From Viscum album (Eukaryota > Streptophyta > Magnoliopsida > Santalales > Viscaceae): a DNA stretch of 64,000 nt. The stretch spans positions 533,358,394 through 533,422,393 of the forward strand of contig OY728143.1 of assembly GCA_963277665.1 (NCBI GenBank), in the 5' to 3' direction. Below the pieces are notes generated by a model that saw nothing but the letters and a program-made list of their open reading frames with translations, ran no database searches and had not been told where the DNA came from. Below are positions 1 through 10,824 of the stretch, piece by piece; position 1 is the stretch's first letter; each line of letters opens with the position of its first letter. The translations under genes were made by a program, and so were the position numbers.

Positions 1-1261
1 GTTAGGCTGTCAAATTTTTGCAAGGGATCTTCTTAACCCAAATTTGATTCTTTGGGATAAATTAGTACTCCTTGAATATGTCACTCTATGAATATGTGTT
101 ACTAACCTATTATTTTTTTACACTTAATATCCACTTATATTTGGTGTATTCGTTTGTCACACATAATTATGTAATTGATCTATCATTAAACAAAGGATAT
201 CGTCTTTGTATGGGACTCCATCTCAATCTCCTTTCATTGAGGCATATTTTGTTTTATACACAACCTTCTTTTATACGGTGTATAACCCCCATTTACTTTT
301 ACGTTTATTTGAATGGAATCATTTTTATACGAGGCATTTACTAAATGACAAAAGGGAATGTTTTTGTCGTACGTATGTGGCGACAATGACTTCTCCACCG
401 CTGTGACCATTATTTGAGTTTTGGCTTCCTCTACAATCCATAACTTCTTTTTAAAGAAAAATAAATACCATGTTTTATTTTTCTTTTATTTTGGTATTGA
501 AAATGGTTTTCATAATGTTTTTATATCAATGTGTTGAATTGATATCGTGTGATTGAAAGGTGGAAATGTTATGTTTCCTTTTTTCATTTTTTATGTGATT
601 CGATTATGTTGTGGTTTTTGGGCATTATTATGAAGACATGTGGTTCCATGATAAACTAAGGGTGGGTGAGCCCGATAATGCTCTCCAATGCATTGGGTAA
701 TGTGAATTAGTGAAATGATAAGGTTTCTCCAAAGAGATTTAGGGAATATACTGTGGTGGGTATTCCAAACGTAACCAAGAGGGTTACTCCCTACGTAAGA
801 ATGTTATGAATGCCTCAAGTTACCTTTATGTCTTATAATTTATAAGCTTTATTCATGATTTGATGAAGTATGTTAAAGTTCCTATGTTTTACGGGTATAG
901 TATGATTTCATTCTTATGTATATATGAACTCATGTTTCCTTTTCATATTTTTATAACCCTTACTGAGCTTTTTATGCTCATCCCATGTTTTTGAAATATT
1001 TTTCATAGGTTAAGGGAAAGGTACATGATATGATGATTGTTTCAAGGAAGTGTCATGAAAGAATCCAAGCTTTATTTCAAAATATGTTTCCATTCATGGG
1101 AAAAAATGAATACTATATTTTATGTAACCACTTTGTTTATATGTGGAATGAAATGTATGTTTTATGATCTAATTCTCTAAAACTCTAAACCTGAAAATAT
1201 CCTCTATGTGTAATCTTGTAATAACTCAAGATTAAGTAAGGTTTAAGTCTTGGGCCTTATA
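1..1261 (+). mobile_element. LARD-like element L1, 3' part of the 5' LTR
   Basis: This is the last ~1.26 kb of an LTR that begins left of the window. It matches 6801-8062 collinearly from the first base to the last, with about 15% mismatches over the first 120 bases by eye. It ends in GGCCTTATA and is followed after two bases by a primer-site-like TGGTACCAGAGG. It contains the LTR-typical block TTACTGAGC followed by TGCTCA near 960-985. Short open frames inside it have no recognisable protein character and are not called. The LTR role is inferred from the repeat pair plus the adjacent primer site. Confidence 0.8.
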
Positions 1262-1263
1262 GT

Positions 1264-1275
1264 TGGTACCAGAGG
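1264..1275 (+). other. Primer binding site of L1 (initiator Met tRNA type)
   Basis: TGGTACCAGAGG starts two bases after the LTR end. The usual plant LTR-element primer site complementary to the initiator Met tRNA 3' end is TGGTATCAGAG; one base differs here (C for T). This fixes the LTR/interior boundary and the + orientation. Confidence 0.75.
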
Positions 1276-2270
1276 TCGGTTTAGACAACATTAGGGATTA
1301 GGAGTTTTTGTTAGACACATGATTAGTCCCTATATCTATTATTTCAGTTAAATCCTTGTTTTATAACATTTTTTAGGTCAAGTAAAGTCGGTTACGAATG
1401 GAAGGAGAAGGATCTCAAACGAAATTCATATCCCTTCTTGATAACATGCTTTCAATAATTATTGCAAAGTCTAGTTCGGATGATTGTGAAACTTTTTCTA
1501 GCATACAACTCACTTGAAAGCAGTTTTTTGAGATATCAAACACCTCCACTATACCTCATTATCATCGTGGATCATGGGTTGTTTTTATACAAAAACTATT
1601 TTCACAATATTCTCATATTTTCAATAAAGGTAAATATTTTCAATATATTTTTAAATATTTCACCTTATCACAAGAATTTTAAGCATATTGTGATTTTAAA
1701 AATGGTGCTGAGGAAGGATACCCTTGCGCAACCTATTTATATTTGATTTTAAAATATAGTCTCTCAGTACATACTTATGGTATTTTAAAAGGACCAATAA
1801 TAAAAAATTTCAACACAAATTCTTTCCAACTATTTTATAAAAATCATGTTTTATCAGATGTTTTGGAATTATATGTCATACATGATTATTTTTCAAAACG
1901 GTTTTTTTGTGAACACCCATATGACCCATGTTGTACAAGGTGTATTTGGATGGAGGAAGCAAATAATTTTGAAGGGTCTCTAAATCATTGATGTAATGCA
2001 TGGGACTTCTCCCTACGTGAGAAATATGATGATGAAAATGACTGGAATCCATGATCAAGGTATGATGTTATTCATTTTGGGAATCGTTTTATTTTATCTT
2101 ATGGTGGTGAAATAAGACTTCAAGAATTAAGATGTTGAGATCATAACGAATTTGGATGAAATTGAGAGGTATAACGAAACTATTGAGGTTAAAACATGTT
2201 AGGGTTATTTTTTGAGTTTTATAAAAAGGATAACATGCAGACCCTTTGACAACCAGTCACGTCGGACAAA

Positions 2271-2341
2271 GCTGCGGGAATCGAACCCACAACCAAAGTG
2301 CGACTGGTATTTATCGCCTACCACTGGACTAAGTAATGTCC
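2271..2341 (-). other. tRNA-like segment inside L1
   Basis: Read on the minus strand, this has an A-box-like stretch (CCAGTGGTAGGCG) and, about 35 bases later, an exact B box GGTTCGATTCC. The B box sits in a T-arm-like hairpin: stem GTGGG pairing with CCCGC around a 7-base loop TTCGATT. No convincing acceptor stem or anticodon arm closes around it, so it is not called a tRNA gene. It is markedly more GC-rich than its surroundings. It may be a tRNA-derived SINE piece or a segment built into the family, since the related element L2 has a similar one at 42382-42490. Confidence 0.5.
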
Positions 2342-3279
2342 CTAGTTAGTTTGACTGATTCTTTTTAGTTAGCTGATTTTATGAATTAAGAGTAAGTTGA
2401 TTTTGGGTTATTTATGGAAATTTATTAACCTATCATTGAGGATATGTGATTTGGTTAATTATATTTCAATACGAGACATTAAGAGAAACTGATGTTGTTT
2501 GGAGATAAATGTTATGATTTAACTTGGAAGACTATGTGACTAAATCCTTCAAATATTTGGGTTTTAATCTTAGTTTGGTTTACTTTGATGTATTTTATGG
2601 ACAATTTTTTTATTGAATGGTATTTTTTGAACTTTGGGTGTTGTTTGATAAATTTTTGAGATTAAGAATAGATTTTTTTAAAGGATTATCCTTTTTTTGT
2701 ATTATCTGATCTTGTACTAACCTTTTTGGTTTTGGTTTTGGTTAAGGTCTATAGATATGGTATGTATATAGTTCTCTTTTTTTTGGATTAGGAGATCCTC
2801 TAGAAGATGATTATAGTACTCTTAATGTGAACAAGTCTTCCTAAATACTCGTCTTATGGGGGAAGTATGAGTTTGTGTAAGAAATCTAGTAAAAGATGAA
2901 AGTCAACATGACAAGTAAGTATGTTTCCCTAAGATCAAAAATAAATTCCTCAATGAAGAGTAACTTAAAACAAAAATGTTTTCAGTTAACTTTTCCTACT
3001 GGGGAATCGAATACTGTTTAACCCATCACAAGTTTGTGATTTTCTTATGGTTAACTTTCTCCTAGACATGCTTACTATCACTCTCCCTCAGAACATGACC
3101 CTTTTTTTCCTCCATGTCCATATTTTCATACATGGAATCATAGTATGGGTTAACTCGGGTGACCTTTGTACTTGTCTTTCTTTATTTTAAAGTGATTGTT
3201 TTACTTACTCTTGTTCCGATGTGGGATTTTCAATGAAGTTTCCAAGACCAATTTTTAAAATTGCGAGGACACAATTCCC

Positions 3280-3294
3280 AAAACGGGGGAAGGA
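3280..3294 (+). other. Polypurine tract of L1
   Basis: AAAACGGGGGAAGGA lies immediately before TGTAACACCCC, the start of the 3' LTR. Position, composition and abutment on the LTR fit the plus-strand primer of reverse transcription; one C interrupts it. Confidence 0.7.
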
Positions 3295-6200
3295 TGTAAC
3301 ACCCCAGGTAAATAAAGAATACGCCATGATTATATTTATCCTTATTTGTGAATAAAATATTAATATTAATTTAAAGGGGATGCTATGCTCGATGGCGCAC
3401 CCAATACGCAACAACGAGTTTCTTGGGAATCTTACATTGCACTCTAATAATAAAATAGTATTATTTTAAATAGTAGTCAATGCCTAGACGTTGTAATGGC
3501 AGGAATGAACAGAACTAACTACAAAATGATTATATATGTTTGTCAAATATTTTTAATTTTTACAATAAATGTTAGAGGATTAAAAATGCGAATGAATCTA
3601 ATTTTAAGTGTAAACATTCTAATATTCTTTAAAAGGTTGATTAACCGCCTTTTGATGGATAACCTCATTAAAATACACTTTTTGACAATTTTATGTGTTA
3701 TATTTGACAAAATAAAACTCTTCTTTAGAATCGGGACATCAAAATTTACTTTGTGTAAATTTTTTATATTTTTCTAAAAAAGTTCAATTTTTAATGAATA
3801 GTAAAAAATGTTGTATTTTAATTCAAAACCTCTTTTTATTCTAGTTTATTTATCTTTTGAATTGGTTTTAAAGTGAAATTAGAATATATTTTTACCATTT
3901 AATCCAATAGTTGTCGTTGGAATTAATTTCACTTTGAAATCGAACTTAAACTATTGTCAGACTTTTGATACATTTTGTTTCATAAAAACAGGCAATTTGT
4001 ATTAACAGCGGGTATGTATTATTAAATTAATTAATTAAACTTATATGTTTTTAATTATGTAAAATATACATCATTTTTTAATTCAGAATATCAAATATAG
4101 CTTAGGGTGAATTTTTTTATAATATTCTGAAAAACATCAATTTATAATGAATATTGAAACCACTAAGTAGTACTTATAAAAACTGATTTTCCATTTAAAT
4201 GAAAATTTTCCATCTTTTTGTTTTGAATTTCAAAAAATCCGACATACATGGTTGTCATTAAGAAGTAAAATGTGGTTCAATGGGATTAAAATAATTTTTT
4301 TTGGTAAATAGTAACTTATTAAATTTTTTATCGCGATTAGAGGTAATTAGTGTAGTTTAAGGTAAGAATAATGTTTTAATAAAATGAAATGACCTAGACA
4401 CATGTCCTAACCTAATTTAATGTTTCATGGTCGACCAAGACAATCCATGTTTCATCTTTGGGTCCCCATGTAGCCACTTTGGTTGGAAAATGACATAAAT
4501 ACCTTTTTATTTAAAGTTAAAATTAAAATGACACAAACATGAGTTGTTTTACTCAAACAATTTTTACATGGGGTAATGCAAGTCAGATTTTTTACTATAA
4601 ATTTTCATTATAAGGATAAAAATATTTCCTAAATCATAATAGTTTTTTTATAATTTTTCTACATTAAATAAATTAAATTATTTATGACATCATGATGATG
4701 CAGCGATGACCTCATTATTCAACGATTTAAATAAAATGGAATGATAATTTAAATTATAAGAACTAAACATGTCCAAAACCTATTGTATGGGTGGATTTCG
4801 AACCCTTATCACCTTATCCTCGAATTATATCAATGTGGGAGCTTTTAAATCCGAAAATCATTTTAAAATAAAGGAAAATTTCTTTACCTTCCAAGGGTGC
4901 CCCTCCTCTCCTCTTATAGAATGCCCCCACCTCTACCTCCTTACCCACACATCCAAAGTCATTGGCTCGGCCAAAACCTTCCCATTCTGTCTCTAAACAT
5001 CACTCTCTAACTACATGAATCCTCAATTGGGTCAGAAGTCTTCCCAAGGAAGCCATTGAGCTCAAACCAAAGGGAGTTACCCAATTTTAAGGTAATGTCT
5101 TCACTTGAGTCCTTTTGTTTTATTTTGCTTCTCCAACCCCCTAAAATCTTTTTATTAATTTCTTTTATAACAACTCCAATATCTTCAATATAATAGGATG
5201 TTTTTATAAGAAGTATTTGAGCTACATTTACACACACTTTCATCTAATTGTTAATGAACATACTGTTTCTGTGCTTGGCGATTTTCTGCCTCACGAAATG
5301 AGGATTGTTGAATATTCTTTTAACACCTTTAAAGGTGGCCATTATGATGTCACTGTATTTTTTTATATGATATATATGGTATTTATGTTTACTATATTCT
5401 TCTGTATTTTATATTTAAAACATACCTTTATTCTTTTCATGTTGTGTAAATGCGATAATTTCATGTGAGGAAGTGTGGACTACCCCCCCCCCTCATGTGA
5501 TGTGACTCGTACATGAAATACATGAAATGTATAAAGAATAAAATTAATGAACATATGTGACCTATATAACATATATATTATACTGTAATTATAATATATA
5601 TATATATAAATAATTTATTTTTAATTCTATTAATATGGCAAAGAAAAAAATGAAAGTAGCGTTCATGCGTACGTACGGCCTACCGTCTCCAAAGAGGGCG
5701 CTTTTCGTTTTTTATCTCCAAATGATATGGAATGGTATAAAATGAATATGTACTGGATATATATGATATTTTAATAATTAATACTATTCTGGAAATTATT
5801 TACTTATAACTATATGGGCAATCATTTTTCAAAAAAGTTCATTTTTGACTCATGTACCAAACATCGGCAAAAATGTCTGATATGAACTAACATTATTAAA
5901 CAATTATTATAAGATTATAATATGTCATATGAACTGAATAATAATCTGTAAAGGAGTTAATTAGGCAATTATAAATTGACCAAATTTTATTATTCCGGAA
6001 TATAAAGAAACAGACAAGACAAGTCGGACTTGAGGTTAGGGATCCTACTCCTCTCTTTTTTTACACTCTTTTATGTCATTCCTTTTAAAGCTCATATTTC
6101 ATTTTATTTCGATGTTATTTTATATTAATCTTACTGTAATTTTTATTTTCATATGATTAGATACCCTATTCTCTCTCATCAATCCATTTTGGAAGATTTG

Positions 6201-8062
6201 AGTGGCGCCATTAGGCTGCCGAATTTTCGTACGAGATCTAACCTCTCTCTTTCTTTTTAAGTACTCTAATTTATGTCACATATTTTAAGCTCCTCTTTGT
6301 TATGATGGGGGATGTTCTTTTATATTCCTCTTTCAGTAAACTTTATTTTAATATTATGAGAGACCCTATTTGATCTCTTCAATCCATTTTTGTAATTTTT
6401 AAGTGGTGCCGTTAGGCTGCCGAGTTTTCGTAAGGGATTTTTCATCTCACTTTTATTCCCATGAGATTTATGCTACATTTGCCACATTTTCCTTTGTGTG
6501 GTGTATGAACTGGCCATTATTTTACTCATTGTGTAATATAATTTCATTTATGAGTAATTACATCCATGTTGTATTGTCCTTCTTTCATGGGGTGTATGTT
6601 TCGAAGGATACCCATGTCGGTAAGGGATCCTTTCACCATCATCTTTTTAAAAGACTTCTTTTGTTATGTATTTTAATTGACATACGATTATGATTTGGAT
6701 ATGTTCTTATATATCTTTTTTGATTTAAATTTTATGTCCGTGTGATGAGATAACCTTTTTATATCTCATAAAATCATTTTATGAATTTTGTAGTGACGCC
6801 GTTAGGCTGTCAAATTTTTTCAAGGGAACATCTTAACACAAATTTGATTCTTTGGGATAAACATGTACTCAATGAATATGTCGTTCTATGAATATGTGTG
6901 AATAACCTTTGATTGTTTTACACTTAATATCAACTTAATATTGGTGTGTTCGTTTATCAAACATAATTATGTAATTGATTTATCCTTAAACCAAGGATAT
7001 CATCTTTGTATGGGACTTCGTCTAAATCTCCTTTCATTGTGGCATATTTTGTTTTATACACAACCTTATTTTATATGGTGTATAAACCCCTTTGTATTTT
7101 ACTTTTATTTAAAAGGAATCTTTATTATATGAGACATTTACTGAATGAAAAAAGGGAATGTTTTTGTCGTACATATGCGGCGACAATGACTTCTCTGCCG
7201 CCGTGACCGTTATTTTAGTTTCAGCTTCCTCTACAAGCAATACCTTCTTTTTAAAGAAAAATAAATACCATGTTTTAATTTTCTATTATTTTGTTATTGA
7301 AAATGGTTTTCATAATGTTTTTATATCAATGTGTTGTATTGATATCTTGTGATTGAAAGGTAGAAATGTTATGTTTCCTTTATGCATGTTTTATGTGATA
7401 CAATTATGTTGTGGTTCTTGGGCATTATTATGAAGACGGGTGGTTCCGTGATAAACTAAGGGCGGGTGAGCCCGATATAGCTCTACAATGCATTGGGTAA
7501 TGCGAAGGAGTGAAACTTTAAGGTTTCTCCGAAGAGATTTAGGGAATATACTGTGGTGGGTATTCCAAATGTAACCAAGAGGGTTACTCCCTACGTAAGA
7601 ATGTTATGAATGCCTCAAGTTACATTTATGTCTTATAATTTCTATGATTTATTCATGATTTAATGAGGTATGTTAAAGTGCCTATGTTTTACAGGTAATG
7701 TATGATTTCATTCTTATGTATATATAAACTCATGTTTCCTTTCCATATTTTTATAACCCTTACTGAGCTTTTTATGCTCATCCAAAGTTTTTGAATTGTT
7801 TATCACAGGTCAAGGGAAAGGTACATGATATGATGATAGTGTCAAGGAAGTGTCAAGAAAGAATCCAAGATTTATTTTTAAATATGTTTCCGTTGATGGG
7901 ATAAAAATGAATACTATCTTTTATGTAACCAATTTGTTTAAATGTGGAATATAATATATGTTTTATGATCTAATTCTCTAAAACTCTAAACCTAAAAATA
8001 TCCTCAATGTGTAATCTTGTAATAACCCAAGATTAAGTAATGTTTAAGGCTGGGGCCTTATA
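3295..8062 (+). mobile_element. LARD-like element L1, complete 3' LTR (4768 bp)
   Basis: It starts TGTAACACCCC right after the polypurine tract and ends GGCCTTATA, matching the end of the partial LTR at 1261. At 4.77 kb it is far longer than most LTRs and more than twice the interior. It has no coding frames of note. Shared with L2 are the start, the GAATCGGGACAT block near 3728, the CGTACGTACGG box at 5669, the TTACTGAGC box near 7760 and a GAGCCCGATATAGCTC-like box near 7468, so L1 and L2 belong to one family. The family resembles Tekay/Del-type Ty3/gypsy LTRs by these boxes; this lineage is an inference. Confidence 0.75.
6012..6840 (+). repeat. Degenerate repeated units inside the L1 LTR
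   Basis: The phrase GCCGTTAGGCTGCCGA or a close variant occurs at about 6207, 6408 and 6799. Each is preceded by an AGACCCTATT/ATCTC and AATCCATTTT block and followed by a stretch starting with a variant of TTTCGTAAGGGAT. Spacing is roughly 200 then 390 bases, as if a ~200-base unit was duplicated and one copy later grew or lost its middle. The start of the window (base 1) is the homologous last unit in the 5' LTR. Confidence 0.55.
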
Positions 8063-10824
8063 ATAAAACATTAATTATTTGTATTAATTATATTTTATTT
8101 TTCATTTGATGTTGTTTAGTTGGTGGGGTTTTAATTTAGAAGGAATTAATGTTATAAGGTTATAACATTTCAATATTAATTTTCATTACATCATCAAATA
8201 TTAAATTCATCAATTTTAAAATTATTAAATATCACTCCCAAATCATATTTCATTTATCATAACAAGATTAATTTTATATATTTCATGTTGTCCATTAATT
8301 TTATACTCTCTAGGTAATTGGACTTCCAAGAGAATTTTATTTAAGAATAATGACCATGTTTTCTCTCTTTAACGAGGAATCAATTATTCTATGCTAATAT
8401 TTCTCTAGAAATAATATCAATATTCATAATTTTAGCTAATTATTTATTAAATTAATTTTATGAAATGTTATTATTTTTTACATAATATATATAAAAGATT
8501 TATCATTTTTTGCGTGATGAGGAACACTATCTTGTTATCAAATATTTGAAAATAATTACTACCATTTTGTACACTGAATGGAAGGATTTTTCTCACCATT
8601 ATAAAAAATATTATCACAGAATAATTTATAAAAAAATCCATGGTTATTTTCAAATATTATATATATATATTATTTTTTAAATTTATAGTTTTTACGTAAT
8701 GGATTTCAAATATTAAATGATATTTTATGGAGAAATATATTGCAGATCAATTAATGGTATTATAATATATAAAAATACACTTGTATAATTTATATAATTT
8801 AGTAGAGATATAATGCAATGTAACTATATTTTTTAAATAACTAGATGGTTTATGATATTGATTAAGAAATTTTGCTATGACTAGATTTATTTATATGAAT
8901 TTTCATTATGGAAATGATAAATATTTTCATGATAATGTTGAACACATAATTAATGGATTGAGATTATGGGATTGCATGAACTGATAAAAACTATGGATTA
9001 GTGGAAATTGTTTTAACCATGGATGGTTGTTAGATAGTAAAATATACTTTTTCACTTTAATGTATTTGGAAATAATGAATAATTAAAAAAAAGAAAATAT
9101 ACAATAGATTTATTAGGGTAGAAAATTATTTTATGATTATGTTTAAAATTAATGGGCATGTATTTTTATTATGGTATATTACCCATAACGATAGTATTGG
9201 GACTGAAACTCAACTATGAATGTCATTTTCCATGATTAGTTTGTGATTTTTATATATATTAATTATATGATCTCACATATCATTATTTATAAATAATATT
9301 TCTAAACAACAATGTATTAATTATTTTAATTATCATATCTATATACTATGAGTCATTATTAATGATCATTGAAGGATTGTGTATTATTATTATAGGATTC
9401 TATTATTTCCCATTATAATCAATCTTATCTTACGGGTACTAATCATCACTAAATGATATATTTTATTTTTAAACTTACATATCATATAAAATCAATGGTT
9501 CAAATATTTCCATTCATAATTTAATGTTAAATTAATAGAAATTTGGTATGTATTATAAAAGGTCCTAGATATGAAAAACATATTGAAAAATCATGTAAAT
9601 CTATTATGTACCAATTAATTATGTTTCAACATTTCCAACGACCTGTAAACCCTTATACTGAGGAAATGGATTTTGATATCATATACTGAATATTATTTTA
9701 CTAAGATTTTCTTTTTAAATTTGAAATATTTGGGTCAAATTAGTTTGTATGATATATCTGTTTAGCTATTTTTTGAAACTAGTATGAGAAAAACAATTGT
9801 GACATCAATTAGGTGAAGATGTTGGGTATGAAAACAACCATTGTTATGAAATATAAATAAGCATATTATTTCTATAAAATATATTCTTATTTGGATACAA
9901 TAATTTGGTTACATATTGGTATTAGTTGTACATGTTGGTAAAAATATATAATAGGTAAAATGTTTTGTTATCTAAAACCTTACTTGTGTAATATTAATTG
10001 GCCTAAGACATCACACCAACATAGATGCTCCCACGGAATATTCATTGGATTAATCACAATATTTCGAACAATTTATGATGTTTTTGGACGGAAAATACAC
10101 ATTGTTGTACTACATTAAACCTAATAATTAATATATTGAAAAATAATTCATGATTTTTAGAGACAATATATATTTTTCATGATTGATTGATTTGTCACAC
10201 AATATGAGGATTTATAAAAGTCATAATAAATTTTAATTTTATGGACGTATGATTAATAGATTGATAAATTATGGATTATAACAGCTATTGAAAAAGAAAT
10301 AAGTACCCTTTTTTGATATGATATATTATTTAAATTATATTATAATAACTAAAAGGGAATTTCAATTCGTATCATCATTGAAATGATGTTGAATTATAAT
10401 TAAAAAATAAAAATGATATAATTATCACATGTCATGTCTATGATTTTCCTGAAATTTATTTCTATTAGATTGTGTCTTTTATAGTTCAATTCAGTCTTCT
10501 TTTAAGTGAATTTGATGTCATTTCAGGAATGAATTTTATTTCTTAACTGAAATTAAATATTAATAGTCTATCAATGGAATTCTCATTTAAAATTTCAAAA
10601 CCACATATGTCCATTAATCCTCATGAGAATAAATTCTATACTAAAATTTATATTAAATCTATTTTAAATTTATTGATTTCTATTTTATTTATTTATTTAT
10701 CTCAGAATCATGTGATAGAAATCAATATTGATGATATTCTATTGAAATTAAATTTATCAATATCCTTCCAATTCAGTTTCCATCACATTATCTGAATCAT
10801 AAAGAATTATTTTTATAGAAATAA
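8063..10824. other. AT-rich stretch without recognisable features
   Basis: No open frame of protein-like composition, no LTR boundary and no RNA gene was recognised on either strand. The base composition is strongly AT-biased with many TATATA runs. It lies between L1 and the next repeat pair and is probably old, eroded transposon or intergenic DNA. Confidence 0.5.

Larger units (their letters stand above)
1262..3294 (+). mobile_element. Non-coding interior of LARD-like element L1
   Basis: This 2.03 kb lies between the primer site and the polypurine tract. No frame resembles gag, protease, reverse transcriptase or integrase. The only frames above 60 codons (about 1462-1991) are AT-driven and look random. 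It holds one tRNA-like segment on the minus strand (2271-2341). A short interior between very long LTRs is the defining arrangement of LARDs, which rely on proteins made by other elements. A deletion derivative of a Ty3/gypsy element is the alternative. Confidence 0.65.

Noticed and set aside
72..344. 90-codon frame near the window start and the related frame at 6941-7132
   Set aside because: Both lie in paired LTR copies and the shared reading frame is broken differently in each, so there is no sign of coding constraint.
2271..2341. Functional tRNA gene on the minus strand
   Set aside because: A and B boxes are present but no acceptor stem or anticodon arm forms, so only a tRNA-like segment is reported.
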